Shown here: positions 46,570-59,485 of the stretch, piece after piece
Position numbering within the stretch: the first letter of the stretch is position 1
How the letters are laid out: each line of letters begins with the position of its first letter
From: Punica granatum
Taxonomy: Eukaryota > Streptophyta > Magnoliopsida > Myrtales > Lythraceae
Length of the DNA: 64,000 bases
Assembly (NCBI RefSeq): GCF_007655135.1
Contig: NC_045128.1
Coordinates: 29,978,811-30,042,810 of the forward strand
Reading direction: 5' to 3'
Position numbers and translations under genes: made by a program
Notes under the pieces: generated by a model
Seen by the model: the letters and a program-made list of their open reading frames with translations, nothing else
What the model was told of the DNA's origin: nothing
Database searches by the model: none

Positions 46570-49440
46570 ATCGACTCTTCTTCAATTGATTCGATCTCAA
46601 TTAAAAATAATTTTTTTTCATAATTGTGTTTTTCATACATTAATTTTATGAAGTTCACACAATTTTTAATTTTTTATTAATTTTACTGGAATATGAATTT
46701 ATCAAAAAATAGACACTTCAACTATAATATTCATCTATTAAATATTTTAATACAAATTTGATTAGTGTAAATATATCAAAAGTCCTTGCATCGCAGGGTT
46801 AGTAAGTTAATAATTTTCTTTCGATATAATCATTTTTCTATTCCTTGTCATAAGTCACTTGAAAAATTCTATCATTGTCCAATAAATATGAATAGTTCGT
46901 GAGGACCCTATCACCACTAGATCGATCTAGTGTACATTGTCAGATGATAATGTAATGGAAATTGATATCTTTTGAACCATCCATGCAATAAACGGTAGCA
47001 TTTTCCCTAAAAAAGAAATAGAGAGGAGAATTTTCTTTATTTTTAATTAATTTTATTTATATCGGTGTCCATTATTCAAGTAAATTGAACCGAACGATAA
47101 ATCTAGTTTTGGTTCTTTTGTGTATGGTTCGATTCAATTCGATTACGGAGATTTCTTGAAAATTTCTACTCTATTCGATTTGAGAATTTTGAAATAGGGG
47201 AAAAAGGTTTTAGTTCCTACATTTCAATTCCAACAAAACTCCTCGGCTTTAATCACGAAATTAAAATTTTTCTTTCTTCTGATTCTCCCATGACGACTGC
47301 ATCTCTACCTCTTCCATCTCTGCCTGTACGTCTAGTGCCTCTTATGTGTGGCTATGGCAACGACCCTCTCCCTCTCTATTCACATACTCCACACTCTCCC
47401 GTGATTGACTGTTTGGTCCCTCTCTATCCTCGTCTCGAGTAAGTTTGATCTCTCCATCTCAGACTATCATCTCTTACCCTCAGTCTCACGATCATCACTC
47501 TCTTCATCTTTCTTCTAAGCAATCCTCCTGCGACGACCAAAGGCGGTAATGGGAGGTCCCAGAAAGCTAGGCTCACTTGGGCCACGCCCATCTACGAGAT
47601 CCAAGCCCTCCGCCTTGATATATGTCGTCCATGACAGAGGCGGGAGCAGTTACGATATTCTGTTAAAAAATGTAACTGCTAATAATTGCATCGTCCCTTT
47701 GTCTTTGTATATATGTATACTTCTCGAATAGGAGAGATAGGATATAATAAGAGAGATGAGGCAGTACTTATTATAGGGGTTTTTACGCCCGCTAAGCCAC
47801 TTGGGAAAAAGAAGTTAGATTAGTTTGTGATTTGAGACTTCGAGGAGTTGCCACTACACCGTTTTGAATTGACCAGTGAGTCACCTAAGTCTCTATCAAT
47901 GTAAAGATACAAACCACCTATGGAATTTTATTTGATTCGGTCTTGAACTGGAAATCTGAACTCTTGTTACAATGTCAATGCCCACAAGAAAGGACACTGC
48001 CCTAGATCGGTATCCTCCTAGGTTTTGCTACTTAGCACTTGTTTTATTTATGGTCAAATTGTTTATCTTATGAGTCTTAGGTGGGGGTGATCACGACTCA
48101 GGTTGGGTCGGTTTCAAGGTAAAATTTTGGGCATTGCAGAAAACCCATCCCCGATAATCGAAATCGAAATTAGAAAAAAATAATCAACCTTTATGAGTAC
48201 GATTTTTCACGGGCCGGTTCTCGGGTTACCTCAAAAAAATAACATAAGAATAAAACTAAAAGGCAACAGTGCAGAGAGTGGAGAAATGAAAAAGATCTTT
48301 AAGAATCGACAGTTGTCTCCTTCGGCCTTCGTGATTATGAGGCGCCACCGCATAGCAGAGGTAGGAAGAGATAAATAAAGGTAGGGTTTGTAGTAGAACT
48401 GAGAATGACAAACGATCAAAGGTATGGTTTGATTGGCGTGGTTGGGCTGAGCTATTAGGCTAGACTTGGCCTGAACTCATATATTAAATATTAAACATAA
48501 CAGATTGTAAATTTTTTTTATATTATTTTGCAAACTCGGTTCGGATTGTAGTATTCAGATATGTAATTTCCAAACTTGAACCCGTGGTCGAACTGTGCTC
48601 TAGAAGAACAAAAAATTAAAGGTGGTTCGGGTCGGGTCATATCAAGCTTTCAGGGCAATCGGTTTTTTTTTTTTATCAACCCTAGTATTAGGGTTGTATT
48701 CAAGTGCATATATGTATATACAAGTATGAAGTTACAAATTAAAACACGTACACCGCACGAGTGCCCGCACATCCATCTCATACATACATGATCCATCATC
48801 CATCCATTCAACATGGGCCCTCAATGGGCCTTTTTGGGACAAACACATATAAATGGGTCGAGTGAACCTATAAAGCGGGTTTAAGTTTAAGAGGTGAAAA
48901 TGGGCCTTGGGCCCTGACTTAAGAAAATGTATGTCAATTATCACAAGTCTACTCATTTTAGTTGCAACTTTTATCTTTTTACAATTTTTTCCAATTTTAT
49001 TAGGTCAAGTGCACATGAATATCCGTGTAATTATTCAAAACTTCTAGAAAAATGATCCTACAGCCCTCAAGATCAAGACGACCTTCATATTTAATTCCTA
49101 GAACTCCCTTAGCGAGTTCATTATCCTTTTCCCATGAATTAGGGTCAAATACAAGTGATTATCCAAATCTAATCATAATTAATCCATTATCACACAAAAT
49201 AGATATTTATTCAATCTAATTCCATTTTAAAACCAAACGAGGACTTTAATTGGTTTAAATCCCCGACTCTAAAGGCCCGTTTGGTTGGGCTGATTCGGGA
49301 TTCTACTCCGGCCCAATTCTATCAGAACCCTCAATGCTACGTTTGGTTGTCCATTTGAGTAAGAATGGCCATTCGGAGCGGGCCTCTATTCCGGGTACGG
49401 CCCTGAATCACAAATCCCCTCTTCGAGCTCAGTTTTCCAA
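46570..49440. other. Intergenic DNA, no gene recognised
   Basis: About 2.9 kb of mixed low-complexity and unique sequence. A TE-end-like sequence, AAGGCCCGTTTGGTTGGGC, begins at 49273 and its mirror form, TTTTAAAACCAAACGAGG, lies at about 49228. A CTTGCATCGCAGGG motif at about 46786 resembles the GC-rich hairpins near Helitron ends. Short ORFs here show no family resemblance. Confidence 0.4.
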
Positions 49441-49479
49441 TTCCGATAAATGCAAGAATTGGAATTAAAGACAGAAAAT

Positions 49480-49660
49480 AAAAAACGCCCTCACATAGCA
49501 AGACGTCGTCTTCTTTTTTTTTTTTTTTTTTTTTTCTCTGCGGGCTGTCGGAGAGAAACCCTAATCTTGGTCGAAGCCTTGCTCGAAGCTCCTGGAGTCG
49601 ATCCCTTGCTCGAAGCTCCTGGAGTCGTTGCTCAAAGCTCTTCTTGGAACTCTGATCAGG
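49480..49660 (+). other. Possible non-coding first exon of an unidentified transcript
   Basis: A poly-T run (49516-49536) is followed by a leader-like block containing GAGAGAAACCCTAATC, common in plant 5' UTRs, and then AG|GTGAATAATG at 49659-49661, a good donor. It contains a 27-bp tandem repeat (CTTGCTCGAAGCTCCTGGAG twice). The sequence after it looks like a plant intron (T-rich). It could be an alternative distal leader of the UXT-type gene 1.8 kb downstream, or an orphan fragment. Confidence 0.35.
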
Positions 49661-49689
49661 TGAATAATGTCATTTTCTAGTAGGTTTTT

Positions 49690-51250
49690 TCTTTATCGTC
49701 GCTTTGCCCTATATCCCATCTTTGCCGCTTCCCTGCTGTTTGTTTATGCATCTGTTGTGTTCTGGGGTTTTTTTCAATTTGCGCCTCTTCAGTTGTATTT
49801 GCCATGTCTGATGTCTAATACCGGTTGATTGGTTGATAATCTTTGTCCATGTTCTGTATTTGGCATCTCTGTAGTCGGGATTTTGTGGCGTAAGTCGGGT
49901 TTGGACTGTTTCAATTGAGTTCAGTCAGTTGCTTTTGAACTGTTGAAGTCAGTCTGAGGTTGGATTTTGCAGATTTGTGCTGTGGATGTTCTTATAAGAA
50001 CTGTTATTCTGATCGGACACTCTGAACTAGCATGTGGCAGTCAAAAATTTTACTTGAAAATGTCTGGGAGTTGGTGAAGAGATCTATGAAGGCATTAGTT
50101 AATTGTCCTGTTTGCTGGTTGCTTCTGTTTCTTTTATAAGGAGTCCGTTGTTATGTGGTTTGGCTTGTATGCCTTGGTAGTATATGTTGTTTGGATTTTG
50201 GATGAATGGTTTTTCTTGTACTGATTTGAGCTTCATGTGGCTTGGTATTTCGATTTGGTATATATGATGAGCTTGCTGGATTTCATCCAAAATTTTTTTT
50301 TTATTGGATTTCACTTTTGGGTCAGTTCTGAATATTCGTTTTAGGCAGTCAATGGAGTTGTTTCTACTTCTATTTATGTTGTGCTTCAACTAATCATCAT
50401 CTATTCATGTGTGAAGCTGGTGGACACTTGTGTGCAATAGTTATAAATGTTTGATTAGCCTTATCCTAGAAATTGCTAATTATCATAGCTCCAGGTCGTC
50501 TATTGCATCATATCAATTCAACTTCTTTTTCAGTAGAGATTATATTAGGAGGTTAGTGCATGTTGACGATGTCAATTGCACGTAACAACTTCGAATGGAT
50601 GGGAGAGCCCTTTTCAAATTGTGTCAAATGTTGCAAAGAATAGGGGGTTTAAAAACTACAGGAAATGTGCATATTGATGAGCAAGTTGCCAACCTAACCT
50701 ACAAGAAATATCGTAGTTTTTTGAATGTACTATGCGTATCAAACATGTTTGAATAGCAAATATGCATTTTGTGTTACTCTCAAAAAGGTAGTGTTATATT
50801 TAGGAAAAAATGTAAAAGTAGTGCATTTTCGTGCTATTTTCTAAAGGTTGTACTAGATTTAGAAGAAAATGCAAATCGTGCTTTTCTGGATAATTAACCT
50901 TTTTTTGAATAATTAATCCTTGATTTTATTCTCTAATGCCCAATCAGTTGAGTTCGGGTGATCGGCGTGTTCTTTGCACTGATCTACTTTGACCACTTGC
51001 AAATAGTTTATCTTTGGCCGAGCTGAGGTATCCCAACACACGAATGTTTCCGGACCAAAAATTCTTCGAAATCCGGACCTAAACCGGATGGGATTTGTGA
51101 ACCGGTCAGTTTTCTTCCTGCTTGGCCTCTCTCAAACATTTCCAAAAGCCCAGCCCATTAGAAAGCCCAGTCCATTAAATATGACGTGGTCAGTCAAGTT
51201 TCCATCTCTCACTGTCTCTCCAGAAACATACTCACATTTCTGCTGCTTCA
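49690..51250. other. T-rich intron-like or intergenic DNA upstream of the UXT-type gene
   Basis: No coding exon recognised. The last part (about 51130-51180) has AGCCCAGCCCATTAG and AAGCCCAGTCC, matching plant 'site II'/GCCCA promoter motifs found near genes of growth and protein synthesis. This suits a promoter for the gene starting after 51200. Confidence 0.4.
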
Positions 51251-51446
51251 TATTCGAGCTCCAATTTCTCTTCTCCATTGTCGTCACTACCACGTGGATT
51301 CGTCCTGTTACGGGCTTGCCGGTTGGTTCTTCTACTAGTTGCTGATAAAGGGTAAGATTGGACTCACTCTCTGTCGATCAAATGTCTCTTATTTTTGTGG
51401 GAGGTTCTGACTGTGAAGTAACTATCACCGTGTTGCAGGGGTGTCC

Positions 51447-53422
51447 ATGGACAGGTATCCGTCGGAAGAAGTACGGAAGTGTGAGGAGTTTATCGATTGT
51501 AAGATGAAACCTTCTCTGGTTCGTGCCACTGTCGAGCGGTATGTCTTCTGTTGTAGCTCGTGACTGCTCGGTCCTGTTGCTTATTATTATTGGTTTTAGG
51601 GTAGGTTTTAAGGTCCCTTGTCGTCTAAGTTGAGTTGTTTACTAGTTTATACAACTTAAAAGATTCTTGGTGGGCATTGATTGTCTTAGCTCTTGCTGAT
51701 AATATGTGCTTCTCGTCTCAAGGGCATGATGGATTGTATATCTCATGCAAATGTCTCGGATGCGGTATAGAGTCCTTTTGTTTGCTTTACATATTCTGAT
51801 ATTTTCCGGTGACTGGCTTTGGGATTTAGCATTTTCTCTATGATAAGTCATGAACTTTTGTCTTTGTAGAAGTTTGGATTTTCTGGAAGCTCACTCAGTA
51901 TGAATTACTTAGATGGTGGCTGATTTCCACTTTGCTTTCCTTCAAGTCAATTAGTTATAGATTTGTCTTGGTTATGGTTCAAGACATAGCACCTTATTTA
52001 TTTCCCGGAGCACTTCGATGAACTTATTGAATTGAAACATGAATTGTAGACAGAATTTCATATTAAATAATTGTTCAATAATATTTTTTTGATCTATGTT
52101 TTGCAGGAACAAGCTCTTTGAACAGCAGAAGATTTTGTATCCTGTCTTTTGCAAGCATTCTTTGGAGTTATGCGTCTCTCCGTTACTCTACTGAAACCAA
52201 ACACTTATGTTTCTCTTTTTTGACAATATGATTTTCCCTATATGAAAATTGGCTGATGATGATATTTGAGCGTGATTAATTTTCTTTAGGAATGAGTCTG
52301 TCTCTGTATTGTAGTTTTCTTTTTAAACTCTTTAAATTCTCGATGTTTACTTGACTACATCTACTTATAGCTCAGATCTGCGAAAGAACATAGAAAATCT
52401 ACAAAAGAACAGCATAACTAATCTAAGGACAATGGTCAACATTGGGTCTGAAGTGTACATGCAGGCTGAGGTGTAAGTCCTCTCTTTCTCCCTCTCTCCC
52501 TGCCTATTGCTTAATCATGTTACTCGTTTATGCATCAATAATATCGATGGGACATTTTCGTTAACTATTGAAGGCTATCTTGTTGAATCTTGTATACAAC
52601 ATTAGTTTGATTTTCACCTATTTCAGACCTCTCAATACATGTATTTTGACTGCGGTTGATAAAGATACATGAGATTACATAACACCGCCTTTACTCATGA
52701 TGCGTAGTTGCGGCAATGATTTTAAAATTATAGTAGAAATTAACTGTTTCTTATTATGAGATTTACTGTTCTGTCACGGGACCTAATCATAATGCAGTTT
52801 TGTTGATGGTTATATGGAGACGAAGTTGTGTTGATGGTTATATGGAGACAAATAGTGTTTAGCTCATTAGATAGAATTTAATGAAATTGATGCTGCATCT
52901 GCAGATCTGACACCCAAAGGATCTTCGTCGATATCGGCTATGGGTTTCACGTGGAATTCACATGGGATGAAGCTCTGAACTACATACCACTAAGGGAAGA
53001 GTTATTAGCAAGGTCAAAGTTCACTTCCCCTTAACTTTACCTTGATCAAGTGGTCGATCTATCTTACCTCACTGAAATTTGTTGTGCAGACAGATAGAAG
53101 AGTGCACTTGTAGGATTGTCCGGATTAAGGCCGATATCAAGCGGGTACATCTTTTGTCAAAATTTTCTAGGTCCATGGCTTCTTTGCAAAACAGACGGGA
53201 TGACTAAATAACTTCGAATTTTGTCAATTTCATTTCTATTGAAAGATATTTAGAAAAGATGGTTTATTGATATGTTCGATCTTATCAAGTAGGATTGAAG
53301 ACTTCGAGCTAAGCATCTTTTTATCTTCAACTTAATGTTCTTCATCGTTGCAGATTCATGAAGGGATACGACAGTTGCTTCAAATTCCACAGGAGCCATA
53401 TGTAGAAGAGCGAGTCTTTTAG
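51447..53422 (+). CDS. UXT: UXT-type prefoldin-like protein, 6 coding exons
   Basis: UXT is a prefoldin alpha-type small coiled-coil protein. In animals it is part of the URI/prefoldin-like complex and acts as a transcription cofactor. Exons: 51447-51538, 52107-52136, 52371-52472, 52905-53012, 53090-53144, 53354-53422; 456 nt, 151 residues (human UXT about 157). Visible: an N-terminal coiled coil (KCEEFIDCKMKPSLVRATVE), VNIGSEVYMQAEV, then RIFVDIGYGFHVEFTWDEAL, the hallmark of the family, and a C-terminal helix (IHEGIRQLLQIP). A 5' UTR exon appears to end at 51350 with donor GG|GTAAGA and an acceptor at 51438. Exon 2 is only 30 nt. The ATG follows shortly after the UTR acceptor. Plant function is inferred. 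Confidence 0.9.
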
Positions 53423-54339
53423 CAGCGCATTCGAATGTCTCATGTAATTCTCTTCTTTTTGGCACTTAAAACAACGAACTTGATAACTCAAGAGACTGGT
53501 ACTGTTTGATTATACAGATATTGTAAATAGATGCATCGGCGGGCTAATTTTGTGTCTCGTCTGGGTTACATGAAAATGGATTGTACATTCTTCTAATCCT
53601 TTTGAAGATCGGTTATTGACTCGTGTTTTCCAATCTGTTTTAGTTTTAACCCAATCTAAGGTCGTAGGCTGTTCATATATTGGATTAAAACTAAAACAGA
53701 TTTGATTCACATATTTCTTGAGAGTAATGCAAAAGTTTGTTCAACATTCGGTTTACATCAAATTATCATTTGATAGTGGCGTATTTCGATGTGATTGGTC
53801 ATGGACCATCCCCGTGAGGTTATATTGCATAGGACAATTTTTAGAGGAAGACTTGACAGACATGATGATTATTCTAAAGCCTTAAATGTGTGGGTTTTAA
53901 GTCGTTCTGTATTGTGACAATTCGACTTTAACAGCTTATGAAAGTGTTGTGTTTTGGCTTAAACCTGCATCTTAAGGCTCTGCCTAACCATTTTTTGGAC
54001 TCAAATTTATATATATTCGCCGAGGCAAAAGAAGAATTCCATGCGCTGGGAAATGTTCCATTTACAAGACCTATTCGGTTACAGTTGTGTAAATGAGAGG
54101 AAACAGCTGATTTTATAGTTGACTACAATGATTTTATAGGCATGTAAACCGAATGTTGAATGATTAGAACATTCAACAATCTATGATAGTTTATACCAAA
54201 TTATCCTTTAATCTATGATAGATTAATCTGCTTTATAAAATCATTGACCGTTATATACTTTTAGTCGATCCCCAATGTGCGCTCATAATAACGGTGTAAA
54301 ACATAATAACGGTGATATTTACACTCGTAGTACTCATTA
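53423..54339. other. UXT-type 3' flank, no further gene
   Basis: Contains the UXT-type 3' UTR and about 0.7 kb of AT-rich DNA. An inverted pair occurs at 53634-53703 (CTGTTTTAGTTTTAACCCAAT and ATTGGATTAAAACTAAAACAG), a possible small foldback element or transcript hairpin. No exon-like sequence is visible. Confidence 0.4.
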
Positions 54340-54375
54340 CGCTAAATGAATAGTCCTTCAACTATTCATTTAGCG
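54340..54375. repeat. Perfect 15-bp hairpin at the left border of long repeat copy B
   Basis: CGCTAAATGAATAGT at 54340-54354 is the exact reverse complement of ACTATTCATTTAGCG at 54361-54375, with a 6-base loop CCTTCA. Homology to copy A begins at 54351, inside the left arm. Confidence 0.9.
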
Positions 54376-57118
54376 ATTTTTACCCACGATAATTTTTACT
54401 CGTCCCTCACTCATCCAACAAATGGCCAAACCACACCGTCACATGTGTCCACACACGATACAAAATGCAATTGGGTCATGGGCGAAACCCGACCTTAATT
54501 AATCGGACTAATACTGAACCGATAGTCTAGTTTTTTGTAAATCTGATTTAGTCTTATTCAACCGGTTTATTCAGTTTTTCGTTGGTTCATTCTATCTTTT
54601 TTAACCAGTTTCTTCGATTTTCATTGGTTCATTCTATCGTTTTCAATTTCGATCACGGCGTTCGATCATCATCTAGCAATTGATACTGAGGTTTCGACCT
54701 TTTTGATCATCAAATTGTTTCCACAAACAACTGGTTTTCATATTTCCTTGTACCTAGTTGAAAATTTTGTTCATCGGAATTGAAACTTCAACTCCCTCAT
54801 CAATTTTGCAATGATTTCAACATGAAAAGAGTCCCCTGCCGAATGTCCCACCGTTGCGATGGGACATTAGTTTCGATTACGATGTCCAATTTCTATCATT
54901 ATGTTTTGCTTCACTTCGTCAAACCGTGTATGGCTCGAGGCTTCCCATAGTATTCTCAGAGAGTTCGTTGAAGGACGGCCATGTTGATCTTTCTCATTTT
55001 TTTCCCGGTCTCTGATCAGTTTTTCTTTTAGGCAAGGATAATTTCCTTATGTTATTCCCTGATATAAAGATATATTTTGCAATTTTTTCTGATAAGTTGA
55101 TATTTTTCAAGGATATTTTGTTCGTTAATTGAGTTAATTTTCTTTCTAAAATTGTTTTGTATTATTGGTTTAAGCTAATTATCTTGTCTGCGAGAGCTCA
55201 TTTGTGATATAAATAGTCTTAGGAATATAAATTTCTTTAGGAGGGAAAACAAAAGTATCACCCTGATAAAAAACTAATAAGTTCATATATTAATATATTA
55301 GCTTAAGCCAATTCTATAATTCGCTTAAGTAAATCTAACTAAAAGGATAACGATGAGTAATTGTTAAAAACTCCTAGCAATAATGATTTTGGTCGATTGA
55401 ATGATTTGCCAAGGCCGACGTTTATATTGTATTCTTATTTATAGTCTCGGTTGTTAATGAATGCAACAATGATGATGACTAATTGATAGAAACAAATATT
55501 TTGAATATAGCTTACTTTTATTTTGTTTATTTATATTGGCACAAGCTAATTGTAATATCTGCCAGAGCTCATTTGTGTTATAAATAGTCTTAGGGATATA
55601 AATTTCTTTAGGAGGAAAAACAAAAGTAATAGCAAAGAGGATCCTGATGAAAAACTAATAAGTTCGTATATTTATATATTGACCTAGACCAATTCTGTAA
55701 TCCGATTAAGCAAAGCTAACTAAAGGAATAACAATAAGTAATTGTTAAAGACTTCGAGCAATATTGATTTTGGTTGATTGAGACTTGTCAATGGTGGCTT
55801 TCATATTCTATTCCTGTTTATAGTCTCAATTGTTGATGAATATGACAATGATGCGACTATTTGATAAGAAAAAAAAATTGGAACAAAACTAACTTTTATT
55901 TTGTTTCTTTATATTGGCTCAATCTAATTGTCATGTCTTTCAAAACTCATTTGTTCTATAAATAGTCTTAGGAAGATAAATTTTTTTATGAAGGAAAACA
56001 AAAGCATCAGTGAAAAGGACCCTAATGAAAAACTAATAAGTTCGTATATTTGTATATTAGCCTTGGCCAATTCTATAATCCGCTTAATCAAATCTAACTA
56101 AAATGATAACAACGAGTTATTGTATGGTTATAGGTAAATGGCATTTAAGAGAATCATGTTTTTCATATTTTTTTACCTATTTTCCTAAATTTAATTTACT
56201 TTTTTAATTCCGTAATTTTCGGATAGAGATACCAATAAAAAAACTAATATTTCATATTTTTAAGAAGTTAAATTAGGGAAATTATTTTTAACCCGAATTT
56301 GTTTTTGGACAACTGGAAAAAAAAGATAAAAAAAAAGATAATTGTTCGGTCACTGGAAGCCGCCATCGACGATGGCGTTCATCATCTTTTAAATACGTTG
56401 AGGCTTATTGCAAGAATCTCGTTTCCTTTCCACAATCTCGTTGCCTTTTCATAAGTTTGCGTTCCACCATGTTGTGTTCGTCCAACTCCGACGGCACAAC
56501 AAGACAACTACCAATGGTCATCGTTAGCACGTAGGAGCATGACTGGACATAAATCGTTCATGAAACTTAATTATAAGTTGACTAAATTCATTCGTTTAAT
56601 TCATTTGATTATGTATTGTTTCATTTGGTTGTAATTCTCCAAATGAAAACCTAAGTCCATCTTTCTCTTCTCTGACGATGTGGATACCATGGCCGACGAT
56701 GCTGTTTCAGAAGAATAACTAAATGTTTAAACCGAGTTTACGAATCAGACCCCTAAATCTAAGTCGATTTAATTATGAACAACTTTGTGTTAAACCGATT
56801 TTCTTGAAAAACCGTTCGAGTTTGTCGTGGTTCGGATATGAACGGTTAAAGGGTCAGGTAGTAATTAGGACACATGTCGGCGTCTACATGCGACACATCG
56901 TTAATCCAACATATTTGATTAATTTGAAATGTGACCCAATGATATTGTAACAAGATTGAAAAAATTTAGAGTTAAAATATACGTTTTAGTACTTAAAGGG
57001 TGCAAAAAGTATGTGTCTCATAAATAGGACATTATTTAGTGTTACATGCTAGAATTTTCCATTAATAAAAGGCCCTGTTGCAAGTGACATCGACATGGAA
57101 AAATACTCGATTGAATTG
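54351..57118. repeat. Long direct repeat, copy B (about 2.77 kb) with about 375-bp tandem units
   Basis: The more complete copy of the pair with 42641-45238. Tandem units start near 55163 (ATTGGTTTAAGC), 55534 (ATTGGCACAAGC) and 55912 (ATTGGCTCAATC), i.e. periods of about 371 and 378, with a partial third unit. Each unit contains TATAAATAGTCTTA and GAAAAACTAATAAGTT. Overall it differs from copy A by scattered substitutions and small indels. No long ORF. Confidence 0.88.
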
Positions 57119-57119
57119 T

Positions 57120-57546
57120 CCATAAACATAAAATATTTTGTACCTAATTATTAGTGAGCTGTAATTATATGTTAATACAAATCCCTCAGCAATCGATCAA
57201 TATATATATATACACTAAATCATCCACTCACACTATGCGCGATATTACGTACATTATAATATAAATAGATTATTAGATTTACTATATGAGTTTCTTCTTT
57301 TCCTTTTTAGCTGGCTATTAATTTTTCATCAACAGTATTTCTTCTCATTAGGAGGAATATTATAAAATAAAATAAGGGAAAGAAAATGTAGATGGAACCA
57401 TAGAAAAGAAAAGCAAATAATATGATACCATCTTTTGATATTCTCTATTGTTGTGTTGAATAAATATATATGAAATTCATTATGAGGCTGTCGTAGTTGA
57501 TACTGCTCTTTTCTAGCTAAAAAGCATTGATTTGAATTTACTTAAC

Positions 57547-57577
<31 letters not shown>

Positions 57578-58190
57578 CTACTACTATCATCATCATCATT
57601 TATGAATATTATCAAGTATATATTCTGAAGTTTCTATATGCCGTTTGCAGAATGGCGCATGACAAGCTACAAGACATATTAAAATCTCATCAGTCAACAT
57701 CAGTTTGTATTCAGACTCGCTAATTGGGAAAGCTCCATTGGGTTAATTATCTCAAGTACCGAAGATTAACAAATTTCGGTCACGAACTTTCTCATAGACA
57801 GAATCTGTTTGTTTTTTAATTAATAAATCTTGTATTCAGCAAATGATTTCACAAATATTATATTGAAAAATTAATTACGACAGAGAGAGGAAAAAAAAAG
57901 AAAAATGAGAGAAAAGAGAGAAAAGAGAAAGTGAGGAGATCATAATAGATGGCCACCCCCGCCACGAAAGCTTGAATATACAAAGAGAGATTTCGATTTG
58001 TTATCTTCTAATCAACTACAATTAACTAACTGATTAATTAATTAATTCCCTTTTTTAATAGTCTCTCTCTCAGTCTTTATTAATGCTCTTGCATGCATTA
58101 TACTGCGTGGTACGTGAATCATACGCCATGCAAAAGTGTGGCCTGTTGGGAACATATTACATGCATGATAATAAAGAAGTTTAATTGAGA
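57120..58190. other. AT-rich intergenic DNA with a compound microsatellite
   Basis: No gene recognised. At 57545-57600 a mosaic of trinucleotide tracts runs (AAT)n, (ATT)n, (ACT)n, (ATC)n in succession. The rest is low-complexity sequence, including a GA-rich stretch at 57879-57935. Confidence 0.55.
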
Positions 58191-58330
58191 GAAAAGGGAC
58201 GTAGAATGGCGCACGCTCTCGTCTGTCAATTAAGAGGTTGCAAGTTCTATTTTCGTTGTTGGACTATCTATGCCATTTTATTAGTTATAATTTTTTTAAA
58301 AAAAATTGTAATAAGGTTCATGATTGAATA
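58190..58330 (+). mobile_element. SINE copy with shortened tail
   Basis: Head AGAATGGCGCACGCTCTCG, CTGTCAATTAAGAGGTTGCAAGTTCTATTT (diverged box B) and TTTTATTAGTTATAATT. Same family as 21442-21600. Confidence 0.6.
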
Positions 58331-58339
58331 ATTGACTGT

Positions 58340-58495
58340 ATAATAAAGGTCGATAGTCTGGTAACCAAGAGTTTGTAGGTTCGATACTTTTTGTGGAATT
58401 ACCCTGCTCCTTTATTAGTCATTAGAATTTCTACTTCATTTTATTAAATCCATGAGTTTTCCTTATAACAGAAGGGGAAAAAACGTTTTCTTTTA
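58340..58495 (+). mobile_element. SINE copy adjacent to the preceding one
   Basis: Contains TCTGGTAACCAAGAGTTTGTAGGTTCGATACTTTTTG (box B GGTTCGATAC), then CCTTTATTAGTCATTAGAATTT and TTTTATTAAATCCATGAGTTTTCC, and an A-rich end. Close in form to 28590-28775 and 60955-61105. Confidence 0.7.
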
Positions 58496-58499
58496 GGAA

Positions 58500-59480
58500 A
58501 GTAATTCATTTTTCTATACATATTTTTATATATTTATGTGAGGAAGAACCAAATTCTAACTTAGGCCTTGGGAAAGACTAATGCATGTGAACTGCCGAAA
58601 AGAAGATTAATACATGTGACCCACAAATTGACAAGCACAAAATAAAAAGGCATCAGTGATCAATTGAGCTTTTTCTAAAAACTGTCTTTGCCAGTCGCAC
58701 TTTCCATTTGATGACTGGAAGTTCTTTTTTATTAAAGAATATTATTTTGAAGAACAGAAAAAATAAAACCAAAAACAAAAACAATAGCAACAAAATTGAT
58801 TTTAATTGCTATTCTTATGCCCAATTTTCTTTCTTAAGACAAAAGAAGATTTCGATTGCTCTATTCAAAGAAGATAGCGGGGAATAATCCTAATCCACGT
58901 TGTGGGCCAACTGATAGACAGGAGGAAAGGATCGAGGGCTTAACCTAGAGCTTAGTGGCCCTCTAATTCACTAGAATTTTTCAATGAAACATCAAATTAT
59001 GTTTAATGATGGAATATTAATTTTTTCTAGTTCTTCTAATATTAAAGACAATGTTTTGTGACGTCATAAATTCATCGGGCTACTTGTACAGTACAATAAA
59101 TTGGAGGGTCGCTTAAGTATCGATAACGTGTCGTTGATGTATTGTTGACGTGTATATAAAACCCACTTACATGTTGCTAACGTGTCCGGCTTATATTAGA
59201 CATGTTTTCTTTGAAACTATTTTGTATGGTCTGGTTCAGTGACGGGGTGTGGTGAAATGTGATTGGTATATGTGACGAGAAGATTCGAGAACCGTGGTAT
59301 AGTAGTTTAGGCAAAAATTTTAAAATGAAAATAGAAAGACTAGAAATACTATGGTAAAATATATAAATAATGGACGGATGAGATCGAAATTTGGTAGGAT
59401 CTAATGGCTGAAATTAATGTTCCATCATGGAACACAAGTTGAGATTCTATTATAAAATTTAGCTATTTTCTATATATAAT
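58500..59480. other. Intergenic DNA, no gene recognised
   Basis: AT-rich sequence without exon-like stretches. It has TGATGGAATATTAAT (59008) and AATTAATGTTCCATCA (59413) as a loose inverted pair. It could be an old small element, but the ends are not convincing. Confidence 0.35.
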
Positions 59481-59485
59481 TATAT

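Noticed and set aside
46271..46658. Minus-strand ORFs of about 109 codons
   Set aside because: The plus strand here carries the SERF-type pseudogene; the minus ORFs have no family resemblance.
51088..51345. 85-codon ORF upstream of the UXT-type ATG
   Set aside because: It covers the promoter and 5' UTR exon, has no conserved motif, and ends just before the UTR donor.
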